This document shows, in pieces, positions 1 through 6,532 of a DNA stretch of 8,015 nt. The notes below the pieces were generated by a model that did no database searches, had not been told where the DNA came from, and saw only the letters and a program-made list of their open reading frames with translations. Positions within the stretch are counted from its first letter, which is position 1; every line of letters starts with the position of its first letter. The stretch comes from an uncultured Collinsella sp. (GTDB lineage Bacteria; Actinomycetota; Coriobacteriia; Coriobacteriales; Coriobacteriaceae): the NCBI GenBank assembly GCA_902494465.1, contig CABUTH010000091.1, positions 1 through 8,015 of the forward strand. The letters run 5' to 3'. The translations under genes were made by a program, and so were the position numbers.

Positions 1-43
1 CACCTGTCGTTTGAGGCTGCGATAAGTGGAACTGCCTTAGGGA

Positions 44-1057
44 TTACGCCATCGGGATTCGGTCGTGGTTGACTTGGCTGTAGAACAGGCGCTGGATCTC
101 GGCGGCATCGCGTGACTGGCCGAGTGCCCACATGGTCTTGGCCACGAGCGTCTCGGTGGTCATGTCGTCGCCGCGCAGAATGCCCGGATGATCGGCGTAA
201 GCACGGCCAACCTCATAAACACCCAGGTCAAGGCCCTCTTCTGGGACCTGCGTGGTCATAACGACGGTGCGGCCCGAATCGACCCAGCGGAAAATTGCCT
301 CTTGGAACGACTCGCCCGACTCGCCAAACTCGGGAATACCGCCAATGCCAAAGGTCTCAAGGATTACAGCATCGTAGCTGTCGGCAAGGGCGTCGAGGAT
401 GCCCGGGTTCACGCCGGGCGTTAGCTTAAGGACAAACACGCGCGGGTCGATGCTGTCGTAGAAACGCACCGGGTTTTCGCCCTGATGCGTGCCGTGAAGT
501 CCGTTGCGCACAATGCGGTCGTTGCGGATGTAGGCAATGGGCGGATAGTTGACGCTAATGAACGCGTTAAAGCTCATGGTACGCTGCTTGCGGGCACGCG
601 TGCCGGCAATGGCGACGCCGCCAAACACAATCGAGACGTCGTGCGAATGCTCATCGAGCGCATAGAGCAGGCTCTGATACAGGTTGAGCTTAGCATCGGT
701 AAAGGGGTTGCCCATGGGCTTTTGCGAGCCGGTGAGCACGATGGGCTTGGGGCTGTCCTGAATCAGGTAGGAAAGCGCTGCCGCGGTGTAGCTCATGGTG
801 TCGGTGCCGTGCAGAATCACGAAACCGTCGTGGGCGGCATAACCCTCGACGATGACGTCGCGGATACGCATCCAGTCACTGGGGCGCATATTGGTGCTGT
901 CGATGTTCATGGGCTGCACCACGTCGAGCTCGCAGAGGCCCGAGATCTCGGGGACGCTCTGGGCGAGTTCCTCACCGGTCAGGGCGGGGGAGAGGCCGTT
1001 GCCGTCCTCGGTCGATGCGATGGTGCCGCCCGTGGCGATGAGAAGGATGCGCTTCAT
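44..1057 (-). CDS. ansA: Type I (cytoplasmic) L-asparaginase
   Basis: Hydrolyses L-asparagine to aspartate and ammonia in the cytoplasm. The 337-residue product is the usual family length. It has no signal peptide; the N-terminus runs straight into the first strand and the TGGTIAS motif, with the predicted nucleophile Thr12. The second signature HGTDTM is at 83-88 and supplies Thr85 and Asp86. Lys157 in the GTRARK segment aligns with the catalytic lysine of the family, and Ser54 in NIDSTNM with the substrate-binding serine. An in-frame extension reaches 1129, but the ATG at 1057 is preferred: it has a TAGGAA ribosome site (1065-1070) seven bases upstream, and the family motif begins ten residues in. 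It is divergent from guaA. Type I rather than periplasmic type II is inferred from the missing leader and the resemblance to Bacillus AnsA. No terminator is visible in the 43 bases left downstream. Confidence 0.93.
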   Translation of the reverse strand: MKRILLIATGGTIASTEDGNGLSPALTGEELAQSVPEISGLCELDVVQPMNIDSTNMRPSDWMRIRDVIVEGYAAHDGFVILHGTDTMSYTAAALSYLIQDSPKPIVLTGSQKPMGNPFTDAKLNLYQSLLYALDEHSHDVSIVFGGVAIAGTRARKQRTMSFNAFISVNYPPIAYIRNDRIVRNGLHGTHQGENPVRFYDSIDPRVFVLKLTPGVNPGILDALADSYDAVILETFGIGGIPEFGESGESFQEAIFRWVDSGRTVVMTTQVPEEGLDLGVYEVGRAYADHPGILRGDDMTTETLVAKTMWALGQSRDAAEIQRLFYSQVNHDRIPMA

Positions 1058-1324
1058 GCTGGTATTCCTATCGTATTTGCCGCCGCAGAGGCGGAGTCGT
1101 TCGGCAGTATTGTGGCACAGGGCGTACAATGTTCAAACGTATTACATCATCTGTAACGTTTGGTAACACTTCAATTGCCGTCAAATAGGGGCCCAGGTCG
1201 TGCGTTTGCCGTGCGCTGATGGCCGCGAGGGGCGAGAAACCCCATATAACGTGTACACTATGGAGGTTATTTTCGTTCATTCACGCGGGTGGGCACCGGC
1301 TCCCCGCCAACAAGAGGGGGAACC
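1058..1324. other. Divergent intergenic region between asparaginase gene and guaA
   Basis: This 267-bp gap separates two divergent genes and must hold both promoters. On the guaA side a TATAAC hexamer (1245-1250, five of six to the -10 consensus) lies 75 bases before the guaA start, but no good -35 is spaced from it. A GC-rich stretch (about 1286-1309) with GCGGG and CCCGC arms could fold in the guaA leader. The direct repeat GTAAC-N5-GTAAC lies around 1153-1167. No recognisable purine riboswitch core was found. Short open frames here are extensions of the flanking genes and lack their own ribosome sites. Confidence 0.5.
1109..1136 (-). promoter_or_regulatory. Candidate promoter of the asparaginase gene
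   Basis: On the minus strand a TTGAAC -35-like hexamer (1131-1136) is followed after 16 bases by a CACAAT -10-like hexamer (1109-1114). Each matches the sigma-70 consensus at four of six positions. The spacing to the asparaginase ATG at 1057 leaves a leader of roughly 45 bases. It is the best pair seen in this interval, but single mismatched promoters are common by chance. Confidence 0.35.
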
Positions 1325-2923
1325 ATGGATCAAAAGGCTTCCGCAAAGGTCCTCGTACTCGACTTTGGTGCGCAGTACGGTCAGCTCATTGCCCGTCGCG
1401 TCCGCGACCTCAACGTGTATTCCGAGATTGTCCCCTGCGACATCTCGGCCGACGAGATTCGCGATATGAACGCCTCCGCGCTCATCCTTTCCGGCGGCCC
1501 GGCCTCCGTGTATGCCGAGGACGCTCCGTCTATCGACCCCGCCATCTTTGACCTGGGCCTTCCCGTCCTGGGCTTCTGCTACGGTCATCAGATCACGGCC
1601 GTGACGCTCGGCGGCAAGGTCGGCCACTCCGAGGTGGGCGAGTACGGCCGCGCCACCATCACGCGCACGGCCGGCGCCAAGCTCTTTAACTCCACGCCCA
1701 TGGAGCAGACTGTGTGGATGAGCCATCGCGACGCCGTTTCCGAGGTGCCCGAGGGCTTTACCGTTACCGCCAGCACCGACGTGTGCCCGGTCGCTGCGAT
1801 GGAGTGCGTTGAGCGCAAGATTTTCACCACTCAGTTCCACCCCGAGGTCAAGCATTCCGAGTATGGTCAGCAGCTGCTGAGCAACTTCCTGTTTGAGATC
1901 TGCGGCCTGGAGCCCAACTGGAGTATGGACAACCTGGTCGAGACCATGACGGCCGAGTTCCGCGAGAAGGTCGGCGACGACCGCGTGATTCTGGCCCTGT
2001 CCGGTGGCGTCGACTCCTCCGTCGTGGCTGCGCTGGGCGCTCGCGCCGTGGGCAAGCAGATGACCTGCGTGTTCATCAACCACGGTCTGCTGCGCAAGGG
2101 CGAGCCCGAGCAGGTGGAGGAGGTCTTCACCAAGCAGTTCGATGTCGACTTTATCCACGTCCACGCCGAGGACCGCTATGCCGAGCTTCTGGCCGGCGTG
2201 ACCGAGCCCGAGGAGAAGCGCCGCATCATCGGTACGCAGTTCTGGAAAGAGTTCTTCGCCGTGGCGCAGCAGCTTGAGACCGATGGCAAGCCGGTCAAGT
2301 ACCTGGCTCAGGGTACCATCTACCCCGACATCATCGAGTCCGGCGCTCGCAAGACGGGCGGCAAGACGGCCACCATCAAGAGCCACCACAACCTGATCCC
2401 GTTCCCCGAGGGCGTGCACTTCGACCTTATCGAGCCGCTCGATCACTTCTTTAAGGACGAGGTCCGCGCACTTGGTCTGGCGCTTGGCCTGCCGGGTCAC
2501 ATCGTGTTCCGCCAGCCTTTCCCGGGCCCGGGTCTGGCCATCCGCATCATCGGTGCGGTCGATAAGGAGAAGCTCGAGATCCTCAAGAACGCCGACGCTA
2601 TCGTGCGCGAGGAGCTCGACGCCTACAACCAGCGCCTGTTTGAGCAGACCGGCGAGCGCAACTCCGAGCACAGCTGCTGGCAGTATTTCGCGGTTCTGCC
2701 CGACATTAAGTCCGTCGGCGTTATGGGCGACGAGCGCACCTATCAGCGCCCGATCATCCTGCGTGCCGTCGAGTCCAGCGATGCCATGACCGCCGACTGG
2801 GCCAAGCTGCCCTACGATGTCCTGGCCCGCATCTCCGGCCGCATCGTTGCCGAGGTCCCCGGCGCCAACCGCGTGTGCTACGACATCACGTCCAAGCCGC
2901 CCGCGACCATCGAGTGGGAATAA
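1325..2923 (+). CDS. guaA: GMP synthase (glutamine-hydrolysing)
   Basis: Converts XMP to GMP using ATP and glutamine, the last step of de novo guanine nucleotide synthesis, in the cytoplasm. The 532-residue product is full length. The N-terminal class I glutamine amidotransferase domain (about 8-195) has the nucleophile Cys85 in GFCYGHQ, and His172 and Glu174 in FHPEV. The ATP pyrophosphatase domain follows with its P-loop SGGVDSS at 226-232. The C-terminal dimerisation and XMP-binding part includes RQPFPGPGLAIR (396-407) and ends in the typical YDITSKPPATIEWE. A longer in-frame start exists at 1289, but the ATG at 1325 follows a strong AGAGGGGGA ribosome site (1313-1321) and places the DFGAQYGQ motif at the normal distance. 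It is transcribed alone and closed by an intrinsic terminator. Nothing in the sequence suggests loss of function. Confidence 0.98.
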   Translation: MDQKASAKVLVLDFGAQYGQLIARRVRDLNVYSEIVPCDISADEIRDMNASALILSGGPASVYAEDAPSIDPAIFDLGLPVLGFCYGHQITAVTLGGKVGHSEVGEYGRATITRTAGAKLFNSTPMEQTVWMSHRDAVSEVPEGFTVTASTDVCPVAAMECVERKIFTTQFHPEVKHSEYGQQLLSNFLFEICGLEPNWSMDNLVETMTAEFREKVGDDRVILALSGGVDSSVVAALGARAVGKQMTCVFINHGLLRKGEPEQVEEVFTKQFDVDFIHVHAEDRYAELLAGVTEPEEKRRIIGTQFWKEFFAVAQQLETDGKPVKYLAQGTIYPDIIESGARKTGGKTATIKSHHNLIPFPEGVHFDLIEPLDHFFKDEVRALGLALGLPGHIVFRQPFPGPGLAIRIIGAVDKEKLEILKNADAIVREELDAYNQRLFEQTGERNSEHSCWQYFAVLPDIKSVGVMGDERTYQRPIILRAVESSDAMTADWAKLPYDVLARISGRIVAEVPGANRVCYDITSKPPATIEWE

Positions 2924-2941
2924 ACGATATTCGTTGATTTC

Positions 2942-2983
2942 AAGCCTCTGACCTGCGAAAACAGGTCGGGGGCTTCTTATTTT
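2942..2983 (+). terminator. Intrinsic terminator of guaA
   Basis: A 14-bp stem (2942-2955 with 2962-2975, including two G-U pairs) closes a six-base CGAAAA loop and is followed by the T-rich run CTTATTTT (2976-2983). It begins 18 bases after the guaA stop codon, in the right orientation and with the classic rho-independent shape. Confidence 0.92.
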
Positions 2984-3017
2984 GCAGCCTCTGTGCAACC
3001 TTTGCGGTTTCGTGCCC

Positions 3018-3046
3018 CGTGAACAGGGGACGTAGCACTGTTCACG
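3018..3046. repeat. Short inverted repeat, REP-like
   Basis: Perfect 9-base arms CGTGAACAG (3018-3026) and CTGTTCACG (3038-3046) are separated by 11 bases containing GGGACGTAG. It sits about 35 bases past the guaA terminator and has no T run, so it is not an ordinary terminator. A GTAG tetranucleotide within a small intergenic palindrome resembles REP elements tied to Y1 transposases, but no second copy occurs in this window. The family assignment is therefore only a suggestion. Confidence 0.4.
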
Positions 3047-3068
3047 TCTGGGCCCATGCCGGCACCGA

Positions 3069-3606
3069 TCAATGCCCGTGCTGCTTCTGCTTGCGCTTCA
3101 GCTTCCGCTGCTCGAGGCACGTCGCCCGGAGTTCCTCGCCAGAGGAGAGCTGGCCGTTCCTTGCGAAACCGCGAGACCACCTATATCCGCTTGCTGCGGG
3201 CTTGCTTGAGCCAGTTCCTCTTGAAAGAGCCTATACCTCCGAAGAACTTGTTGTACGTCTCACCGTTCTCCTTGGCTTCGTACTTGACCAAGGCAAGTTC
3301 GATAGTGCAGAGGTAACCCGCCACTTGCCCGAGGCGGTAGTCGGTCATCGAGGTCTTGCGGCGTCGGACGACCCCTTTTGAGAGGACCTTGCCCACCGAG
3401 TCGTCTCGCCCGCGGAACAGAAGGAGCGCATCCTCGCGACCTTCGGCGACCCGTGCTGCGAGATGGAGGGCTGCACCATCGCGCAGGGCCCTTTCCAAAG
3501 CGAAGTGTCGAGCCGAAGTGTTGAGCGTCGGCCCTGAATGTTCAATGACCGTTGTTTTCTGCCCCTCTAGTGGTGGACTTTTCCTCGGAGCTGTTGATTC
3601 CCCCAC
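3069..3606 (-). pseudogene. Decayed minus-strand gene, product not recognised
   Basis: No intact gene fits this stretch, but the minus strand looks like broken coding sequence. One frame is open from a GTG at 3606 to TAG at 3181-3183; its last third, from an internal ATG at 3348, is strongly coding-like (TDYRLGQVAGYLCTIELAL, then YNKFFGGIGSFKRNW). A second frame is open from about 3230 to TGA at 3069-3071 with almost only G/C-ending codons and gives a basic tail, LEQRKLKRKQKQHGH. The same second frame is also G/C-rich at third positions at about 3370-3500, before a TGA at 3345-3347. Two frame changes, near 3350 and 3184-3230, would join the pieces. No ribosome site precedes 3348 or 3606. The YRLG...IE...FFG pattern faintly recalls the C-terminus of Cas8c/Csd1, but this is weak and untested. 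The 3348-3181 frame could instead be a 55-residue gene. Confidence 0.4.
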
Positions 3607-3635
3607 GCGCCCCCTTCCGTTCTCTGTTCTCCCCT

Positions 3636-3657
3636 TATACTCCTTGTACGAGGAGGT
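3636..3657 (+). promoter_or_regulatory. -10-like element and strong ribosome site of the LevR-like gene
   Basis: TATACT (3636-3641) matches the -10 consensus at five of six positions, but no clear -35 is spaced from it. Ten bases further on, AGGAGGT (3651-3657) is a perfect Shine-Dalgarno sequence eight bases before the ATG at 3666, which fixes the start of the regulator. If the -10 is real, the transcript would begin within or very close to the ribosome site, so the promoter may lie further upstream. Confidence 0.4.
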
Positions 3658-3665
3658 AAGAAGTC

Positions 3666-4427
3666 ATGGACAAGACCGCACAGGACAGCTTGGCAAAGAA
3701 ACCCGTCGACATGAGGGACAGGATTCTCGAGCATCTCGAGGCCCTCACCTCTGCCGTCTCGCTCGACGACCTTGCCCGTCTGTCCACCTCCGACATCGCC
3801 GAGACGCTCATCATCTCCAGGAGCCTGGCGAGCCAGTACCTCAACGACCTTGTTCGCGCCGGCCTTGTGGTTAAGGTGGCGGGCAGGCCTGTCCGTTATT
3901 TTCATCGCCGCGCGTTCCAGAAGCGTTTTCAGGTAAAGCTCTCTGCAAGCGAGTACGCCTCGCTCGCCGACCTCATCCAGGCGACGGGAATCGCCGATCA
4001 CCGCGACTTCGCGCGTGCCGTGGGCTTCGACCTGAGCCTCAGCTCCGTTGTCGAGCAGTGCAAGGCTGCGGTTCAGTACCCTCCGTTTGGCCTACCCATC
4101 CTCTTGAGCGGCGGCGTGGGTGTCGGTAAGTCTTTCCTTTCTCGCCTTGTGTACGAGTACGGCAAGAACCAGGGCTTGCTGTCCCGCGACTCCTCCTATG
4201 TGCGCATCGACTGCGCCGGGGTCCCGGACGCCGCCTCGTTCAACGGGCTTCTTGACGAGTCGATCGCGAAATCGCGCGGGGGTGTGGTTTTTGTCAACGG
4301 CATCGAGGCACTCTCTCTCCCTCTGCGATGGAGCACTGCCTTGCGACGGCCCTCGGGCTCGATGCCTCCCAGGATGCGCCGCGCGCTCGCCTCGTTCTTT
4401 CGACGACGCTTTCCGCCGATGACCTGA
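3666..4427 (+). CDS. LevR-like regulator, N-terminal fragment (HTH plus half of AAA+)
   Basis: If read as it stands, this gives a 253-residue product whose last 37 or so residues (after about residue 216) are out-of-frame, arginine-rich sequence. A winged helix-turn-helix is visible at about 17-80: LSTSDIAETLIISRSLASQYLNDL fits the helix pair, followed by a GRPVRYFHR wing. The linker around 93-105 is followed by FARAVGFDLSLSSVVEQCKAAVQYPP (115-140), the standard LevR lead-in to the ATPase. Walker A is intact, GGVGVGKS at 149-156 with Lys155. Between Cys183 and the Walker B strand at 206-210 there are only about 22 residues, where sigma-54 activators carry the GAFTGA loop, so that loop is deleted. 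Walker B reads VVFVNGIE, with Asn211-Gly212 where Asp-Glu is expected. A truncated protein with only the HTH might still bind DNA. Confidence 0.6.
   Translation: MDKTAQDSLAKKPVDMRDRILEHLEALTSAVSLDDLARLSTSDIAETLIISRSLASQYLNDLVRAGLVVKVAGRPVRYFHRRAFQKRFQVKLSASEYASLADLIQATGIADHRDFARAVGFDLSLSSVVEQCKAAVQYPPFGLPILLSGGVGVGKSFLSRLVYEYGKNQGLLSRDSSYVRIDCAGVPDAASFNGLLDESIAKSRGGVVFVNGIEALSLPLRWSTALRRPSGSMPPRMRRALASFFRRRFPPMT
4311..4318 (+). repeat. (CT)4 dinucleotide tract at the frameshift
   Basis: Four CT units (4311-4318), followed by CC and another CTCT, lie exactly where the reading frame of the LevR-like gene breaks. With three units the codons read Leu-Ser-Pro-Ser-Ala-Met and run into the downstream frame. 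The tract is short for a classical phase-variable repeat, but it is the kind of sequence where slippage or indel errors arise. Confidence 0.7.
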
Positions 4428-6409
4428 AGGTTTCCTCGGCCTACAGCAAAATGCCCATCTGTGCCCGCGTCCCCTCACTCAAGGAGCGGACCCCCGAGGA
4501 GCGCGAGGATCTCATCTTGAGCTTCCTGCGCAGCGAGGGGTGCCGAATCGGTTCTGATGTGAAGATCAGCCGCGGCGCATACCGTTGCCTCGTGAACGCG
4601 GACTTTTCCGATAACATCGCCGGCTTGCGCGCCTGCGTGACGAACTGCTGCGCCAAAGCGTTCCTCAATCGCGAGGGCGACTACGTCGTCGTTCGCCCGT
4701 ATCTTCTTCCCAGCGGGCTCCTCTCCTCCGCGCAGATCGATCAACAGCCCGACGATGGCGTTCTGATCGACGCGTCCCTGGATGCCGCCGAGAGCACAGG
4801 GCCGGTCGAGCAGGCGCTCGATGCCCTGTGCTCTCTCGATGAGCGATTCTGCGCCGGGGAGCTCTCTGTCTCCGAGCTCGTCTCGCAAGCTGTCTCTGCT
4901 GTGCGCGGCGTTGAAGATCACTTGATCTTCGGCCGCGGCGTTACCTCCTCGAGGTCGCGCGCCTTCGAGCGCATCGTGGGCGCGGTCCTTGCCGACGCAG
5001 GCTCTTCTTATGGCATCGAGCTTTCGAGGAAGGTCGCTTTTCTACTGGCCCAGGAGATTTGCCTGCAGTTGTGGCCGGGCATCGGCCTGGCTAAGCGAAA
5101 GTCTGCCTGTGCGGAGCAAATCTCCCATCTCCTCGGTGCCGTGACCTCCGAATTGCCGTTTGCCTCGAGCGTCTCCGATCAGGTCGCCGCAGACGTGGAA
5201 GGGGCGCTGGGAATCTCGCTCGATCACTTCACGAAGACGCTTCTGACGCTGTGCGTCGCATCGGAGTCTCGCGACGCGAAGGCTCTTCGAACGCTCTGCG
5301 TCATCTTGTCCCACGGCTACTCAACGGCGACGAGCATCGCCGACGCGGCGAACCGTATGCTCGGCATGCATGTGTACGAGGCGGTCGACATGCCCTACGA
5401 CCAGCAGCTGAAGGATATCGTCGGTCCGCTCCAGCGCCTCGTCGACCGCCATTCCTACTGCACCGGGGTCGTGTTCCTCGTCGACATGGGCTCCTTGGAG
5501 GAGGCCTATAAGGCCCTCGAGAACGTTACCGACTCCACTATCGGCGTGGTGAACAACGTCTCTACCGGTCTTGCGCTCGAGATCGGGGTCGGGCTGCTCG
5601 GCGGCAAGTCCATCGCCGAGGTTCTTGGCGATGCGACCGCCGCGTGCGTGACGCACTGCAAGGTGATCGAGCGCGTCAACCGTGAGGACGCCATCGTCTT
5701 CTGTTCCGAGTCCGGGGTCGACGCCGCGGAGAGGATACGCCAGCTCGTCTCGCAGAGCCTCCCGCGCACCATAGGCGCGCGACTGCTCACGAGGCCCTTC
5801 AAGCAGCTCGTCGCGAACGGGTCGAACGACGCCGTTTTCTCCGAGCACCGCGTCTGCGCCGTCATCGGCACGGGAGACCCCGGGGTCGCCTCCATCCCCT
5901 TCGTCGCCCTCGAGGACATCATGTCGACGGCGTCCGCCTCTAAGGTCGATGCCGTGTTCGGCAGGTGGCTTGACGCTTCCGAGCTCTCTTCTTTCCACGA
6001 GAAGCTGCTCTCGAACATGACGCTGCAGAACGTCATCCGCTCCATCACCATCCTCGACCCGGAGCGGCTATTCCACGAGATCGAGAGCGCCGTGCACGAG
6101 CTTCAGCGCAGGACAGGCGAGAAGATCGGCAGCAACGCCATCATTGGGCTCTACGTCCACCTCTGCTGTCTCGTCGAGCGCCTTGTTACCAGAAACCCCA
6201 TTGAGACCTACGTTGGCCAGGACCGCTTCGAGGAGGAGCGCGCCGATTTCATCGAGTCCTTCAGGCAGAGCTTCTCGAGCATCTCGACGCGCTATCGCGT
6301 AGAGGTTCCCGTAAGCGAGATCGCATATGTCTTCGACTACATAAGCGTGAGCGCCGCCCCGGCGCGAGAAGAGCGCCTCGGCTCCTCGGACCTCCTGCTC
6401 GACGAGTGA
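4328..6409 (+). CDS. LevR-like regulator, C-terminal part (AAA+ end, PRDs, EIIA/EIIB-like)
   Basis: This 693-residue open frame is the downstream part of the broken regulator; its ATG at 4328 has no ribosome site and is internal to the family alignment. Numbering from that ATG, residues 1-115 finish the AAA+ domain. LSTTLSADDL and PSLKERTPEER are recognisable, but the RRIP arginine-finger motif has become SKMP (40-43). PRD1 (about 195-310) has no clear phosphorylatable histidine at the usual place (FLLAQEICLQLW). The EIIA-Man-like domain (320-440) keeps the active His329 in LSHGYSTA and the VDMGSL strand. The EIIB-like domain has Cys459 in VFCSESG. PRD2 (565-672) keeps His611 in LYVHLCCLVERL, equivalent to LevR His869. 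The sensory half therefore looks intact and under selection, which argues that the frameshift is recent. Confidence 0.7.
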   Translation: MEHCLATALGLDASQDAPRARLVLSTTLSADDLKVSSAYSKMPICARVPSLKERTPEEREDLILSFLRSEGCRIGSDVKISRGAYRCLVNADFSDNIAGLRACVTNCCAKAFLNREGDYVVVRPYLLPSGLLSSAQIDQQPDDGVLIDASLDAAESTGPVEQALDALCSLDERFCAGELSVSELVSQAVSAVRGVEDHLIFGRGVTSSRSRAFERIVGAVLADAGSSYGIELSRKVAFLLAQEICLQLWPGIGLAKRKSACAEQISHLLGAVTSELPFASSVSDQVAADVEGALGISLDHFTKTLLTLCVASESRDAKALRTLCVILSHGYSTATSIADAANRMLGMHVYEAVDMPYDQQLKDIVGPLQRLVDRHSYCTGVVFLVDMGSLEEAYKALENVTDSTIGVVNNVSTGLALEIGVGLLGGKSIAEVLGDATAACVTHCKVIERVNREDAIVFCSESGVDAAERIRQLVSQSLPRTIGARLLTRPFKQLVANGSNDAVFSEHRVCAVIGTGDPGVASIPFVALEDIMSTASASKVDAVFGRWLDASELSSFHEKLLSNMTLQNVIRSITILDPERLFHEIESAVHELQRRTGEKIGSNAIIGLYVHLCCLVERLVTRNPIETYVGQDRFEEERADFIESFRQSFSSISTRYRVEVPVSEIAYVFDYISVSAAPAREERLGSSDLLLDE

Positions 6410-6532
6410 CCTTCCCCGCGCCGCCGCAAGCTGACTGCGCGTCCTCAATAATCCGATAACCCCTTGCCCGGCGCGAATCCGGATAGCGCCGAGGCAGTAC
6501 CGAACGTAAAACTTCATTTGATAGGAGCAAAC
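6410..6532 (+). promoter_or_regulatory. Regulator-PTS intergenic region with candidate promoter and operator
   Basis: This 123-bp gap precedes the PTS operon. CTGACT (6431-6436) and GATAAC (6455-6460), 18 bases apart, each match the sigma-70 hexamers at four of six positions. Just downstream lies a near-palindrome, 6470-6490: GGCGC and GCGCC arms around the perfect ATCCGGAT core, with a one-base asymmetry. No GG-N10-GC sigma-54 (-24/-12) promoter is seen. The palindrome is the best operator candidate, but there is no T run or other sign of termination of the regulator transcript, so read-through into the operon is also possible. Confidence 0.35.

Larger units (their letters stand above)
3666..6409 (+). 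pseudogene. LevR-type PTS-controlled transcriptional regulator, frameshifted
   Basis: A regulator of the LevR/ManR type, which in Bacillus activates a mannose-family PTS operon and is tuned by PTS phosphorylation. The gene is split: frame 1 runs from 3666 to a stop at 4425-4427, and the rest of the protein continues in another frame to 6409. Removing one CT from the repeat at 4311-4318 joins them as IEALSPSAMEHCLATAL, which lines up with the LevR-family sequence IxRLPPEGQEML without gaps. This yields 913 residues, against 938 for Bacillus LevR. Domains in order, in joined numbering: HTH 17-80, AAA+ about 117-335, PRD1 about 415-530, EIIA-Man-like 540-660, EIIB-like 670-765, PRD2 785-892. The AAA+ part lacks GAFTGA. 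It lies 123 bp before a PTS operon on the same strand, its likely target. The break could be a null mutation, phase variation or a sequencing error; the sequence alone cannot say which. Confidence 0.85.

Noticed and set aside
1058..1129. A longer N-terminus for the asparaginase (start at 1129)
   Set aside because: The extra 24 residues have no family counterpart, and the ATG at 1057 has a well-placed TAGGAA site.
1571..1591. The guaA nucleophile motif GFCYGHQ with His where Met is more usual
   Set aside because: The catalytic Cys, His and Glu are all present and the substitution is outside the triad; natural variation is the simpler reading.
1277..2998. A 573-codon open frame on the minus strand opposite guaA
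   Set aside because: It mirrors guaA in a genome with G/C third positions, which removes stops from the antisense frame. The translation is low-complexity (rich in Gly, Ala, Asp, Leu), overlaps the terminator and has no recognisable domain.
3019..3381. A plus-strand 120-codon frame in the guaA-regulator gap
   Set aside because: It has no ribosome site, a composition rich in Arg, Cys and Ser, and lies opposite the better minus-strand coding signal.
6410..6532. A sigma-54 -24/-12 promoter before the PTS operon
   Set aside because: TTGC occurs at 6464-6467, but there is no GG ten bases before its GC, so the invariant spacing fails.
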